Notes: generated from the letters alone by a model not told the origin. A stretch of DNA of 64,000 nucleotides from an uncultured Collinsella sp. (GCA_902470805.1 CABRHX010000005.1:33713-97712); one strand, 5' to 3'; positions 7,923 to 16,473 are shown, numbered from the stretch's first letter. Translations and numbers: made by a program.

Positions 7923-9185
7923 ATGGCAGAGAAACTCATTCCGCTGGAGGACGCGCAGTCGATTGTTCTGTCGCACGTTGCTCCGACCGATCTCGTCGAG
8001 ATTCCCGTGTGGCAGGCCTCCGGTCTTCCCTTGGCCGAGGACGCGGTGGCCGATATCGACATCTCGCCGTTTGCCAACAGCGCTATGGACGGATATGCCG
8101 TGCGCTCGGCGGACTTGGCGCAGGCATCTGGCGAGGCGCCGGTGACGCTCGACGTTATCGGACACGAGGCCGCGGGCCATGTCTTTGAGGGCACAATCGG
8201 CGCGGGCGAGACCGTCCGCATCATGACGGGCGCGCCGGTGCCCGAAGGTGCCGATGCCGTGGTGAAGTACGAGATCGTCGACGTACTCGATGGCGACGGC
8301 AACGAGGGCTCGCACGTTCGCTTCTTGGCGCCTGCCAAGGTAGGGGAGAACGTTCGCTCTGCCGCCGAGGAGGCCCATGCCGGCGATGTTGTGATGCATG
8401 CCGGCGAGGTCGTGGCTCCGGCGGGCGCCGGCTTGCTGGCAAGCGCCGGATACGCGAGCGTGAAGGTGCACGCTGCCCCACGTGTGGGCATCATCTCGCT
8501 GGGCACGGAACTGGTCGCACCGAGTAAGGTACCGGCGCGCGGTCAGATTCGCGATTCCAACTCCTCGGCGCTGATGGCCGAGGCGCTCGATGCCGGCGCC
8601 GAGCCCGTGTTCTACGGTATTGCGCCCGACGATGAGCAGGCGATTGGCGAGCTGGTGCATCGCGCCACGCGAGAGTGCGATTTTGTCATTACGAGCGGCG
8701 GCGCCTCGGCGGGCGATTACGACTACGTGACGGCGCTCGTCCGGCGCGAGGGCGTGGTGCTGTTCGATCGCATCTCGATGCGTCCGGGCAAGGCCATCAC
8801 GTTTGGCTTGCTCGGGGGCAAGCCCTACCTAGGGCTTTCAGGCAATCCGGCCGCGGCGTATGTGGGCTTTGAGATGCTCGCCCGTCCGGCGATTCGCAAG
8901 ATGCGCGGCTTTGCCGAGGGCGTGCGTCCCGTGCAGCAGGCGACGCTCACGCACGGCGTGAAGAAGCGACAGCGTCGCCGCTTCTTCGATCGCGCCACGG
9001 TTTTGCGCGACCCCGAGACCGGTGAGCTGTTGGTGACCGAGGCCAATACGCAGAATTCGGCGCTGCTCGGCACGATGCAGCGGGCCAATTGCCTGCTGCG
9101 TATTGACGAAGGACCGTGCGAGCTCAAGGCGGGCGACGTCGTGGATGTCGTGCGTGTCGACCTGCCCGAGGGAACGGTGCTGTAG
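7923..9185 (+). CDS. moeA: Molybdopterin molybdenumtransferase MoeA
   Basis: A 420-residue MoeA/gephyrin-type protein that inserts molybdate into adenylylated molybdopterin in the cytoplasm. Motifs: NSAMDGYA near residue 55, GAPVPEGADAVVKYE, the MoCF domain segment ISLGTELV ... RDSNSSAL, SGGASAGDYDY, and GNPAAAYVGF near residue 305. The C-terminal beta domain includes KKRQRRRF. Mog follows after 10 nt and the modABC transporter is next, so this is a molybdenum cofactor unit. AGAGGTG precedes the ATG closely. Confidence 0.94.
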   Translation: MAEKLIPLEDAQSIVLSHVAPTDLVEIPVWQASGLPLAEDAVADIDISPFANSAMDGYAVRSADLAQASGEAPVTLDVIGHEAAGHVFEGTIGAGETVRIMTGAPVPEGADAVVKYEIVDVLDGDGNEGSHVRFLAPAKVGENVRSAAEEAHAGDVVMHAGEVVAPAGAGLLASAGYASVKVHAAPRVGIISLGTELVAPSKVPARGQIRDSNSSALMAEALDAGAEPVFYGIAPDDEQAIGELVHRATRECDFVITSGGASAGDYDYVTALVRREGVVLFDRISMRPGKAITFGLLGGKPYLGLSGNPAAAYVGFEMLARPAIRKMRGFAEGVRPVQQATLTHGVKKRQRRRFFDRATVLRDPETGELLVTEANTQNSALLGTMQRANCLLRIDEGPCELKAGDVVDVVRVDLPEGTVL

Positions 9186-9195
9186 GAGGAAGACT

Positions 9196-9675
9196 ATGGA
9201 GCTGAAGATTTCGATTGTGACGTGTTCGGACACGCGCGATCTTGCGCAGGACGAGGCGGGTGCCGCGCTCGAGGAGCTTATCGAGGCGCAGGGCTGGACG
9301 GTCGCCTCACATGTGGTCGTGCGCGACGACGTCAGCGAAATCGGTGATGCCATTGTGGAAGCCGCCGATGAGTGCCACGCCAATGTCGTGCTCACCTGCG
9401 GCGGCACGGGTCTTTCGATGCGCGATGTAACGCCCGAGGCGACGCGTTCCGTCTGCGACCGCGATGTGCCGGGTATTGCCGAGGCGATTCGCGCGTACTC
9501 GATGACCAAGACGCGCCGCGCAATGCTCTCGCGTGCTATTTGCATGCAACGAGGTCATACACTTGTCGTAAACATTCCCGGTTCTACGAAGGCCGCCCGC
9601 GAAAGCTGGGAGGCCATAGCGGACCAGCTGGAGCATGCGGCTCAGATGACAGCGGGCGGCGGACATACCAACTAG
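9196..9675 (+). CDS. mog: Molybdopterin adenylyltransferase (Mog/MoaB-like)
   Basis: A 159-residue single MoCF-domain protein. IVTCSDTRD at the N-terminus, LTCGGTGLSMRDVTPEAT in the middle and NIPGSTKAARE near the C-terminus are the molybdopterin-binding signatures. It would adenylylate molybdopterin before MoeA inserts the metal. TAGGAGGA lies just before the ATG and moeA ends 10 nt upstream, so the two are co-transcribed. Mog and MoaB are close relatives; Mog is preferred here because of the pairing with moeA. Confidence 0.9.
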   Translation: MELKISIVTCSDTRDLAQDEAGAALEELIEAQGWTVASHVVVRDDVSEIGDAIVEAADECHANVVLTCGGTGLSMRDVTPEATRSVCDRDVPGIAEAIRAYSMTKTRRAMLSRAICMQRGHTLVVNIPGSTKAARESWEAIADQLEHAAQMTAGGGHTN

Positions 9676-9766
9676 GTGGTTTACCTGCGGCGGGGCGACC
9701 TGAACGGCTGCTCCGCTTTTGTTTTCCGCCGAAGCGACGCCGAGGTGCACGGTAACTTGAAACTAT

Positions 9767-9818
9767 ATTCTCTGACGAGAATAATTTCTCACTATCATTA
9801 TTCTCGCAGAAGTATAAT
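9767..9818 (+). promoter_or_regulatory. modA promoter with nested ATTCTC/GAGAAT operators
   Basis: A perfect TATAAT lies at 9813-9818. Upstream, ATTCTC-N4-GAGAAT (9767-9782) overlaps the larger inverted repeat CGAGAATAAT-N11-ATTATTCTCG (9776-9806), which ends 6 nt before the -10 box. That position suits a repressor. The sequence does not match the E. coli ModE site; a molybdate-responsive regulator is inferred only from the downstream modABC genes. Confidence 0.6.
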
Positions 9819-9878
9819 CTGATTGCAGATTAAAGCCCGCGGTGCGGTACCCGGGCACAAGGTCCGAAAGGGTTGAAT

Positions 9879-10754
9879 ATGTTCGATATGGTTTCTCGCC
9901 GCGGTTTTGTCTCGCTTTCTGCTGCCGCTGCCGCCGGCCTTGGCCTTGCTGGCTGCTCGGGCAACAAGACGTCCGAGCTCGCTGGTTCCGATACCGGCTC
10001 CGCCAAGTCTTCCTCTAAGAAGAAAGCTGTCGAGCTGCAGGTCTTTGCCGCCAACTCGCTCGAGAAGGCCCTGCCCGAGGTTCAGGAGCTCTACACCGAG
10101 CAGACCGGCACCACCTTTGCCGACACGCAGTTTAAGGCGTCTGGCGACCTTGTCGAGCAGATGCGCGCCGGTGCCGCCGTCGACGTGCTCATCACGGCTT
10201 CCAAGGGCACCATGGACGACGCCGAGGCCGCCGAGCTCGTCGACGCCGACACGCGTGAGGACATGTTCGTCAACGACCTTGTGATCATTCGCGCCGAGGG
10301 CTCCGACACCAAGGTCGAGGCCATCGCCGACGTCGCGAATCTGGACGGCAAGATCGCCATCGGAGACGCCAAGACCGTCCCTGCCGGAAAGTACGCCAAC
10401 CAGGCGTTGGCCTCCGTGGGCCTCTACACCGGCACCGAGGGCGACGACGGTGAGTATGCTCCCGAGATTGCCGACAAGGTCGCACTGGCCGATAAGGTGG
10501 GCACCGCCGCCGCCTATGTGTCCACAGGCGACTGCGTGGCCGGTTTTGTCTACAGTTCTGACATCTACCGCTACGACGGCATCGAGGAGGCCTTCGTGTG
10601 CCCCGAGGACTCGCACAAGCCCATCGTGTACCCGGGTGCCGTTGCCGAGAGCTCCGAGCACGCCGACGAGGCCAAGGCGTTCATCGACTTCTGCCTGACC
10701 AACAAGAAGGCTCAGAAGATTTGGGCCAAGTACGGCTTTGAGCTTTCCGCGTAG
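9879..10754 (+). CDS. modA: Molybdate ABC transporter substrate-binding lipoprotein
   Basis: A 291-residue exported lipoprotein: a twin-arginine-like SRRGF start, a hydrophobic Ala-rich segment and lipobox LGLAGC, giving an acylated Cys at about residue 27. A Ser-rich linker precedes the periplasmic-binding fold that starts with VELQVFAANSLEKALPEVQ, the typical ModA first strand (oxyanion-binding Ser). YKASGD-like FKASGDLVEQM and DVLITAS also fit. It captures molybdate or tungstate outside the membrane for ModBC. GAAAGGG lies upstream of the ATG at 9879. Confidence 0.9.
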   Translation: MFDMVSRRGFVSLSAAAAAGLGLAGCSGNKTSELAGSDTGSAKSSSKKKAVELQVFAANSLEKALPEVQELYTEQTGTTFADTQFKASGDLVEQMRAGAAVDVLITASKGTMDDAEAAELVDADTREDMFVNDLVIIRAEGSDTKVEAIADVANLDGKIAIGDAKTVPAGKYANQALASVGLYTGTEGDDGEYAPEIADKVALADKVGTAAAYVSTGDCVAGFVYSSDIYRYDGIEEAFVCPEDSHKPIVYPGAVAESSEHADEAKAFIDFCLTNKKAQKIWAKYGFELSA

Positions 10755-10822
10755 TGCGGCTTGGCGCGATAATTCCATCGTTTTGTGTTTCACTCCGTCC
10801 TTGTATTCGCTTGGAGCTTTTC

Positions 10823-12265
10823 GTGCTTAATAGATTCCGCATGCTTGTCGTCTGTGCTTTGACCTTCGCGCTTTGCTGGGTGCCGGGATTTGCGTTTGCT
10901 GGGGACGCTGAGGACGGGGCCCAGGCTGCTGCGACCGCTCATGGGCTTTCCTATGGGATCGAGGGTTTTGAGCGGTTGGCCAAGGGGACCGCTCGTGCCA
11001 TGGAGGGCCAGCCTGAGGGCTACCGGTTTCCCGTTGACGAGGACGTGGACCTTGTGGTGGCGCCTGCTGCCGATCGCGTTGTGGTGTGGATATCGCCCAA
11101 GGCGGTCGAGAAGTATGGATTGGATCCGCAGGACAACGAGTGCGTATCGGGTCTCAAGGCCCTCGTCTGTAAGCTCGACAGCGCAAACTGCATGGGAGGT
11201 GCGCAGCTGGGGGACGTGGATCTTCCTTGGTATGTCACGGCGGAAACAACGTTTGATTCCGGTGGGTATACCTATGGCTTTGACGAGCGCGGTACGGATG
11301 GGGACCGCTATGTGGTGATTGCATCAGCCTCGGGTGATGCCAAAGGCGGCGCGCGTTGGCTTGATAGCGCTCAAATGGTAGAAGCATCGTCTGTCGTGTT
11401 GCGGGATGAGCAGGGGCCCTTGACCTCTCTGGCCTCCTTATTGGGCGACATCGACTACCGCCCGTTTTGGGTGTCTATCAAAACGAGTGGCCTTGCCCTG
11501 GTGATTGCCTTTGCACTGGGCCTGTTTGCCGCATGGAAGACTATGGGTACCTCGAGTCGCATCAAGGGCCTGCTCGATTCGGTCTTAACGATTCCTATGG
11601 TGCTGCCGCCCACGGTCTGCGGTTTTCTGCTCCTCATGCTGTTTGGCCGCTCGACCGGGGTGGGCCAGTGGCTCATCGCGCACGGCATCTCGATCGTCTT
11701 TACGTGGCCGGCGGCGGTGATCTCTGCCGTGGTGGTGTCGTTTCCCCTGGTCTACCGTACGGCGCTCGGTGCCTTCGAGAGCCTCGATACGCAGATGCTC
11801 GACGCCGCGCGAACCTTGGGATGGTCCGAACGTCGCATCTTTGCCAAGCTCATGATGCCGCTCGGCTGGCCCTCCATCGCCGCCGGCACGGTGCTCGCCT
11901 TTGCCCGCGCGATGGGCGAGTTTGGCTGCACACTGTTCTTTGCGGGCAACTACGCCGGTATTACGCAGACCATTCCCATCGCCATCTACTTTGAGTGGAT
12001 GGGCGGTAATACGTCGGTGGCCCTCTTTTGGGTCGTGGTCGTAATTGCGTTTAGTTTCCTGGTCATCCTGTTCATCAACATGTACACCGCGCATTCGCAA
12101 AAGTATCGCGAGCGGGGCCTGTCCCGTGCGGAGCGCAAACAGGCCAAAGATCTCTCCGGACAGGGCGATTCGCTCGACCCAGTCGGCGGCGATGCGCTAC
12201 GTATCGATCGCGAGGCGTTGGCCGAGCTCATGCGCGATGATGCGGCGCAGCAGGGAGGTCGATAA
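10823..12265 (+). CDS. modB: Molybdate ABC permease with a large exported N-terminal domain
   Basis: A 480-residue protein in two parts. Residues 1 to about 26 are a signal peptide or first membrane helix (MLVVCALTFALCWVPGFAFA), followed by about 180 mostly polar residues that I do not recognise. From about residue 210 there is a standard ModB permease: SIKTSGLALVIAF, the TIPMVLPPTVCGFLL helix, the cytoplasmic coupling loop LDAARTLGWSERRIFAKLMMPL and AMGEFGCTLFFAGN. Ordinary ModB is about 220-230 residues, so the N-terminal half is extra. Start: GTG with GGAG 6 nt upstream is chosen; ATG at 10841 or an earlier frame start are alternatives. It sits between modA and modC. Confidence 0.85.
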   Translation: MLNRFRMLVVCALTFALCWVPGFAFAGDAEDGAQAAATAHGLSYGIEGFERLAKGTARAMEGQPEGYRFPVDEDVDLVVAPAADRVVVWISPKAVEKYGLDPQDNECVSGLKALVCKLDSANCMGGAQLGDVDLPWYVTAETTFDSGGYTYGFDERGTDGDRYVVIASASGDAKGGARWLDSAQMVEASSVVLRDEQGPLTSLASLLGDIDYRPFWVSIKTSGLALVIAFALGLFAAWKTMGTSSRIKGLLDSVLTIPMVLPPTVCGFLLLMLFGRSTGVGQWLIAHGISIVFTWPAAVISAVVVSFPLVYRTALGAFESLDTQMLDAARTLGWSERRIFAKLMMPLGWPSIAAGTVLAFARAMGEFGCTLFFAGNYAGITQTIPIAIYFEWMGGNTSVALFWVVVVIAFSFLVILFINMYTAHSQKYRERGLSRAERKQAKDLSGQGDSLDPVGGDALRIDREALAELMRDDAAQQGGR

Positions 12266-12268
12266 GCT

Positions 12269-13339
12269 ATGTCGCTCGTTTTGGATATTAAGAAACGTTA
12301 TCCCGGGTTTGTGCTCGACATACAGCTTGAGGCCGGCGAGGAGCGCGTGGCGCTGCTGGGCGCCTCGGGTTGCGGCAAGAGCTGCACACTGCGCTGCATT
12401 GCCGGTGTGGAGACGCCCGACGAGGGCAAGATCGTCGTCAACGGCGTGACATTTTTTGACTCGGCCGCGGGCATTAACCTGTCGCCTCAGGAGCGCAAAT
12501 GCGCTCTGCTGTTCCAAAACTATCAGCTGTTTCCCAATATGACGGTGGCCGATAACGTGTGCGCTGGCGTAAAGGATGCGGGCGACGCCGCGGCGCGCAA
12601 AAGGCTGGCCGAGCGCTATCTGGGCATTTTCGGTCTGGCCGACTTTGCCGACCGCTATCCCGCGCGACTCTCGGGCGGTCAGCAGCAACGTGTGGCGCTT
12701 GCGCGCATGGTGGCGGCGCATCCGGGCATTTTTATGTTCGACGAGCCCATGAGCGCACTCGATTCCTATCTTAAGAGCGCCCTCGAGCAGAACATGCTCG
12801 ACCTGTTCGATGTGTGCAACCGCACCGTGCTCTACGTGAGCCACGATATCGACGAGGCATGTCGCCTGTGCCAGCGCATCTGCGTGATGCATAACGGGCA
12901 CGTCGAGGAGATCGGTTCCGTCGAGGACGTGGTCCGCTGTCCGCAGACGCTGGCGGCGCTGCGCCTGACGGGCTGCAAGAACACAAGCCGGGCGCGCAAG
13001 ATCGGATCCCAAGAAGTTGAGGCGCTCGATTGGGGCATGACCTTTAGCGTGGGTCGTGAGGTGCCCGATGAGGTGGCATATCTGGGCATTCGTGCGAGCT
13101 ACTTCCATGTGGACAACCGTGCTGAGCGGGGTCGCAACAGCTACGACCTGCATGTGGCCCGGGTGAGTGATTCGCGTTTTGAGCGCTTGGTGCTGTTGGA
13201 CGTGCCGCGCGCCGATGCGCCCACGCGTCTGCAGTGGAAGGTCAACAAGGTGGGCGTGCCTGTCGACGAACTGCCGCAAGCAGGCGAGACACTGCGCATG
13301 CACTTCGATGCGAGTAGGATCCATTTGGTTTGTCGATAG
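12269..13339 (+). CDS. modC: Molybdate ABC transporter ATP-binding protein
   Basis: A 356-residue ABC ATPase. Walker A is GASGCGKS (about residues 31-38), the Q-loop is LLFQNYQLFPNMTV, the signature is LSGGQQQR, and Walker B is GIFMFDEPMSALD. After about residue 230 there is a C-terminal extension in the place of the ModC MOP/regulatory domain, although the canonical MOP motif is not obvious. It powers import through ModB; modB ends 3 nt upstream. The order A-B-C is standard for molybdate systems. Confidence 0.88.
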   Translation: MSLVLDIKKRYPGFVLDIQLEAGEERVALLGASGCGKSCTLRCIAGVETPDEGKIVVNGVTFFDSAAGINLSPQERKCALLFQNYQLFPNMTVADNVCAGVKDAGDAAARKRLAERYLGIFGLADFADRYPARLSGGQQQRVALARMVAAHPGIFMFDEPMSALDSYLKSALEQNMLDLFDVCNRTVLYVSHDIDEACRLCQRICVMHNGHVEEIGSVEDVVRCPQTLAALRLTGCKNTSRARKIGSQEVEALDWGMTFSVGREVPDEVAYLGIRASYFHVDNRAERGRNSYDLHVARVSDSRFERLVLLDVPRADAPTRLQWKVNKVGVPVDELPQAGETLRMHFDASRIHLVCR

Positions 13340-13350
13340 CGCCGGGTAAT

Positions 13351-13380
13351 GCCGTCGGGGATATAAGCCTCGGCGGCTTT
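13351..13380 (+). terminator. Probable terminator of modABC
   Basis: GCCGTCGGGG pairs with CCTCGGCGGC with two imperfect positions around a short AT-rich loop, followed only by TTT. It lies 11 nt after the modC stop. Confidence 0.5.
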
Positions 13381-13472
13381 GCCTTGCCGCTCGCCGAATG
13401 AGGGATGACAAACTCTTATCAATCAAGATAATTATTTATTAAACGACGACACACGGCGCTGTCGTACGAATG

Positions 13473-13510
13473 TCAACGGTGTTCGCATGGTCGACGACCG
13501 TTGATATAGT
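13473..13510 (+). promoter_or_regulatory. Operator-like inverted repeat and -10 box upstream of the double-cubane genes
   Basis: TCAACGGT at 13473-13480 and ACCGTTGA at 13497-13504 form an inverted repeat with a 16-nt spacer. It is immediately followed by TATAGT at 13505-13510, a plausible -10. The 429-nt gap between modC and the next large gene (13340-13768) otherwise holds the weak terminator, an AT-rich stretch near 13420-13440 and a short ORF. No known riboswitch was recognised in it. Confidence 0.4.
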
Positions 13511-13540
13511 TGACCTCAACTTGTAAAGGAGGGTGCGCAC

Positions 13541-13609
13541 ATGCCGCAGACGACATACATTCGCCGCGTTGCCGCGCGTGCCCTATATATGGCTCGGAGC
13601 CGCATATGA
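13541..13609 (+). CDS. Possible 22-residue leader peptide
   Basis: ATG at 13541 is preceded by the strong site AAAGGAGGGTG and opens a 22-codon frame ending in TGA at 13607. The peptide is basic (five Arg) with two Tyr and no signal-peptide pattern. It starts about 30 nt after the -10 box and ends 159 nt before the first double-cubane gene, so it could be a regulatory upstream ORF. No homologue is known to me; this may be chance. Confidence 0.3.
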   Translation: MPQTTYIRRVAARALYMARSRI

Positions 13610-13768
13610 GCAGGTATGTTCACGGCTCCGGGAGAGACGACGCACAACTAAATAATCGACCGCAAAGCAGGTTCCCCAAAATTCCGGGTTTAGGCGCGGC
13701 TGGGTTTTCGCCACCCACCGTGCAGCAATACCGTAGCTATTCATTTTTGGTTCGAGAGGGGAACCGTT

Positions 13769-15052
13769 ATGGCTGAAGAATTCGATTTCCATCCGATGTG
13801 GGAGACCCTCGGCATGAATCTTGCCGATCACGACATGCTGCTGGGCGCCGTGGGCCAGATGTACGGCGACATGTTCCTGACGCAGAACAATCGCCCCAAG
13901 TCCACGTCCTACCTGGACTTTGTGGCCACCAACATCCACAGCGGCCGTATTAAGGAGATGCTCGACAAGAAGGAGGCCGGCGAGGCCACCAAGATCGTCG
14001 GTTCGTTCTGTGTGTACGTGCCCGAGGAGATCGTACTTGCCTGTGACGGCATTCCCGTTGGTCTGTGCTCGGGTGCCGACTGGGCGACCGACAAGGTCGA
14101 GGAGCATCTGCCGCGCAACACCTGCCCGCTCATCAAGAGCTTTGCCGGCTTTAAGCTGGGCGAGGTCTGCCCCTACATTGAGTCGAGTGACTTGGTGGTA
14201 GGCGAGAACACCTGCGATGGCAAGAAGAAGGCCTACGAGTTCTTTGCCACGCAAAAGAACATGTACGTCATGGATATTCCCAACGTGCACGACGAGTCGA
14301 CGCTCGTGACCTGGAAGGCCGAGGTTAAAAAGCTTGCCGCCAAGATCGAGGAAGAGTGCGGCGTCACGATTACGCCTGAGCGCCTGAAGGCTGCCATCCA
14401 CGCCGTCAACGAGAAGCGTCGCGCCCTGCAGCGTCTGGCTGCGACCCGCGCTGCCGATCCGGCGCCCATCAGCGGTCTCGACAGCCTGCTGACCGTTCAG
14501 GCCGCCTTTATGGATGACACGCCGCGTCTGACCGGCGCCATCAACGAAATGGCGGCTGAGTGCGAGCAGCGCGTTGAGGCCGGCGAGGGTGTGGCGCCCA
14601 AGGGCACCAAGCGCATCCTGTACACCGGTACGCCCATGGCCGTGCCCAACTGGAAGCTGTTCAACCTCATCGAGAAGGCCGGCGGCGTCGTGGTGGGCGA
14701 GGAGTCCTGCACGGGCTCGCGCTACTACAAGGACCTGGTCGACGAGTCCGGTGAGACGGTTGACGAGATGCTCGACGCCATCGCCGAGCGCTACTTTAAG
14801 ATCAACTGCGCCGTCTTTACGCCCAACGACCAGCGTATGAAGGACATTGTCCAGATGGCCAAGGACCTGCATGCCGACGGCATCGTCGACGTGGCCTTGC
14901 AGTTCTGCACGCTCTACGAGATGGAGTCGTTTGCCGTGGAGAAGGCCGCCGAAGAGGCCGGCATCCCGTTTATGCACATCACGACCGACTACGCCGGCGA
15001 GGATGCAGGCCAACTGCAAACCAGGATTGAGGCTTTCTTGGAAACCATTTAG
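13769..15052 (+). CDS. 2-hydroxyacyl-CoA dehydratase-family / double-cubane-cluster reductase, paralogue 1
   Basis: A 427-residue protein of the HgdB/BcrC/YjiM family, whose members bind an Fe-S or double-cubane cluster and receive low-potential electrons from an ATP-driven activator. Conserved Cys-containing stretches are VLACDGIP, LPRNTCPLIKS, GEVCPYIE, GENTCDGKKKAYEF, GEESCTGSRYY and LQFCTLYEMES. The TCDGKKK signature and the absence of the usual partner genes for CoA-ester degradation favour a double-cubane protein over a true dehydratase. It is followed by a paralogue and an activator. GAGAGGGG precedes the ATG. Substrate unknown. Confidence 0.83.
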   Translation: MAEEFDFHPMWETLGMNLADHDMLLGAVGQMYGDMFLTQNNRPKSTSYLDFVATNIHSGRIKEMLDKKEAGEATKIVGSFCVYVPEEIVLACDGIPVGLCSGADWATDKVEEHLPRNTCPLIKSFAGFKLGEVCPYIESSDLVVGENTCDGKKKAYEFFATQKNMYVMDIPNVHDESTLVTWKAEVKKLAAKIEEECGVTITPERLKAAIHAVNEKRRALQRLAATRAADPAPISGLDSLLTVQAAFMDDTPRLTGAINEMAAECEQRVEAGEGVAPKGTKRILYTGTPMAVPNWKLFNLIEKAGGVVVGEESCTGSRYYKDLVDESGETVDEMLDAIAERYFKINCAVFTPNDQRMKDIVQMAKDLHADGIVDVALQFCTLYEMESFAVEKAAEEAGIPFMHITTDYAGEDAGQLQTRIEAFLETI

Positions 15053-15068
15053 GGCTATCCGGTCCAGC

Positions 15069-15168
15069 GGCTTCCCCAAGCACCCGATCTTGCCGTTCAA
15101 ACCATCGCTTGCATACCAAAGTACGCGGCGCTCCTCTTTCACGGCAACCTCGGGCACCTGGGAAAGCC
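15069..15168. repeat. Roughly 100-nt imperfect hairpin after paralogue 1 (copy 1)
   Basis: The whole 100 nt is nearly self-complementary: outer arms GGCTT..CCC and GGG.AAGCC, then CCCGA/TCGGG, TTGCCGT/ACGGCAA and an inner CGCTTGCATAC/GTACGCGGCG region. Copy 2 at 16365-16473 is about 80 percent identical. The stems CCCA/TGGG and CCCG/CGGG here become CTCA/TGAG and CCGG/CCGG there, so pairing is kept while bases change. Confidence 0.8.
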
Positions 15169-15206
15169 GTTTCCTTGGTTGGTTAAAAGGTTTGTTAAGG
15201 AGTTAT

Positions 15207-16370
15207 ATGTCGGAAAATATTGAGCAGCCGTTGCCGTCCACGTTTGAGGAGTTCAACGAGCAACGCAAGGCGGCGTTTATTCGCGTCAAGGATTATAAGC
15301 AGGCGGGTAATCGCCTGGTCGGTTTTCTGTGCAGCTACACGCCGCTCGAGATTATCGATGCCGCGGGGGCTGCGAGCGTGGCGCTGTGCGGCACGTCCGA
15401 CGAGGTGATTCCCGAGGCCGAGAAGGTGCTGCCGGCAAACCTGTGCCCGCTCATCAAGTCTACGTATGGTTTTGCCTATTCGCAAAAGTGCCCGTTTACG
15501 TACTTTAGCGACATGATCATCGGCGAGACCACCTGCGACGGCAAGAAGAAGATGTACGAGCTGCTCAACGAGCTCAAGCGCACGCACATTCTGCATCTTC
15601 CGCAGGGTCGCGACCGTGCCTACGAGCGCGAGGGCTGGTACGAGGAGTGCCGTCTGCTCAAGGAGGAGCTCGAGAACTTCTACGGCATCACGATTACCGA
15701 CGATGACCTGCGCGCTGCCGTCCGTCGTCGCAACCGCTTGCGTGCGGCCCAGCTCGAGATGTTTGCGCTTCAGGCCAACCAGCCGGCGGCCATGAGCGGT
15801 GTCGACCTGATGAGCACCATGTTCGCCGGTACGTTCAGCTTTGATATCGAGGCTTATACGCAGCAGCTGGAGCAAAAGGTTGCCAAGCTGCGCGAGACCT
15901 ACGACGCGGGTGAGCGCCCGGTCGCAGCAGACGCCAAGCGCATTCTGATCACCGGCTGCCCGGTGGGCGGCGTGATCAACAAGATCGGCCGTACTATCGA
16001 GTTCAACGGCGGTGTGGTCGTGTGCATGGACGACTGCTCGGGCGAGCGCACGGCGGCCATGATGATCGACCCGGAGGCTCCCGATATCCTGCGCGCCATC
16101 GCCGACCGCTACCTGGACATCAACTGCTCGGTCATGACGCCCAACGACGGTCGCATGGGAAACACGCTGGCTATGTGCGAGAAGTACCATGTCGATGCCG
16201 TGGTAGAGAGCGTGCTGCAGGCCTGCCACACCTTCAACGTTGAGAGCGCGCGCATGCAGGAGGCTGTCGAGGGTGCGGGCATTCCGTATATGAAGATCGA
16301 GACCGACTACAGCAACGGTGACATGGGCCAGATCGAGACGCGCATCGCCGCCTTCATCGAAACCCTCTAG
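15207..16370 (+). CDS. 2-hydroxyacyl-CoA dehydratase-family / double-cubane-cluster reductase, paralogue 2
   Basis: A 387-residue paralogue of the preceding gene with the same Cys-bearing blocks: GFLCSYTP, LPANLCPLIKS, SQKCPFTYF, GETTCDGKKKMYEL, CMDDCSGERT and LQACHTFNVES. Both paralogues therefore keep a full set of likely cluster ligands, unlike dehydratases in which one subunit is reduced. They could form a heterodimer or be two separate reductases sharing one activator. AAGGAG lies 6-7 nt before the ATG at 15207, downstream of a hairpin repeat. The stop codon lies inside the second copy of that repeat. Confidence 0.84.
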   Translation: MSENIEQPLPSTFEEFNEQRKAAFIRVKDYKQAGNRLVGFLCSYTPLEIIDAAGAASVALCGTSDEVIPEAEKVLPANLCPLIKSTYGFAYSQKCPFTYFSDMIIGETTCDGKKKMYELLNELKRTHILHLPQGRDRAYEREGWYEECRLLKEELENFYGITITDDDLRAAVRRRNRLRAAQLEMFALQANQPAAMSGVDLMSTMFAGTFSFDIEAYTQQLEQKVAKLRETYDAGERPVAADAKRILITGCPVGGVINKIGRTIEFNGGVVVCMDDCSGERTAAMMIDPEAPDILRAIADRYLDINCSVMTPNDGRMGNTLAMCEKYHVDAVVESVLQACHTFNVESARMQEAVEGAGIPYMKIETDYSNGDMGQIETRIAAFIETL

Positions 16371-16473
16371 CTTCCTCAGGCACCGGATCTTGCTCCTCAA
16401 ACCGTCGCTTGCGTACCCAAAGTACGCTGCGCTCCTCTTTCGGGGCAATCTCCGGCACCTGAGAAACCTAGAG
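16365..16473. repeat. Roughly 109-nt imperfect hairpin overlapping the stop of paralogue 2 (copy 2)
   Basis: Outer arms CTCTAGCTTCCTCAGG and CCTGAGAAACCTAGAG match at 14 of 16 positions; inner stems are CCGGA/TCCGG and TTGCTCC/GGGGCAA. The TAG stop of paralogue 2 is part of the outer stem. It is homologous to copy 1 at 15069-15168. Confidence 0.82.

Noticed and set aside
13510..13776. An 88-codon frame from a TTG at 13510
   Set aside because: It has no ribosome site at its start, no family features and runs into the start of the next gene; the 22-codon frame in the same region is better placed.
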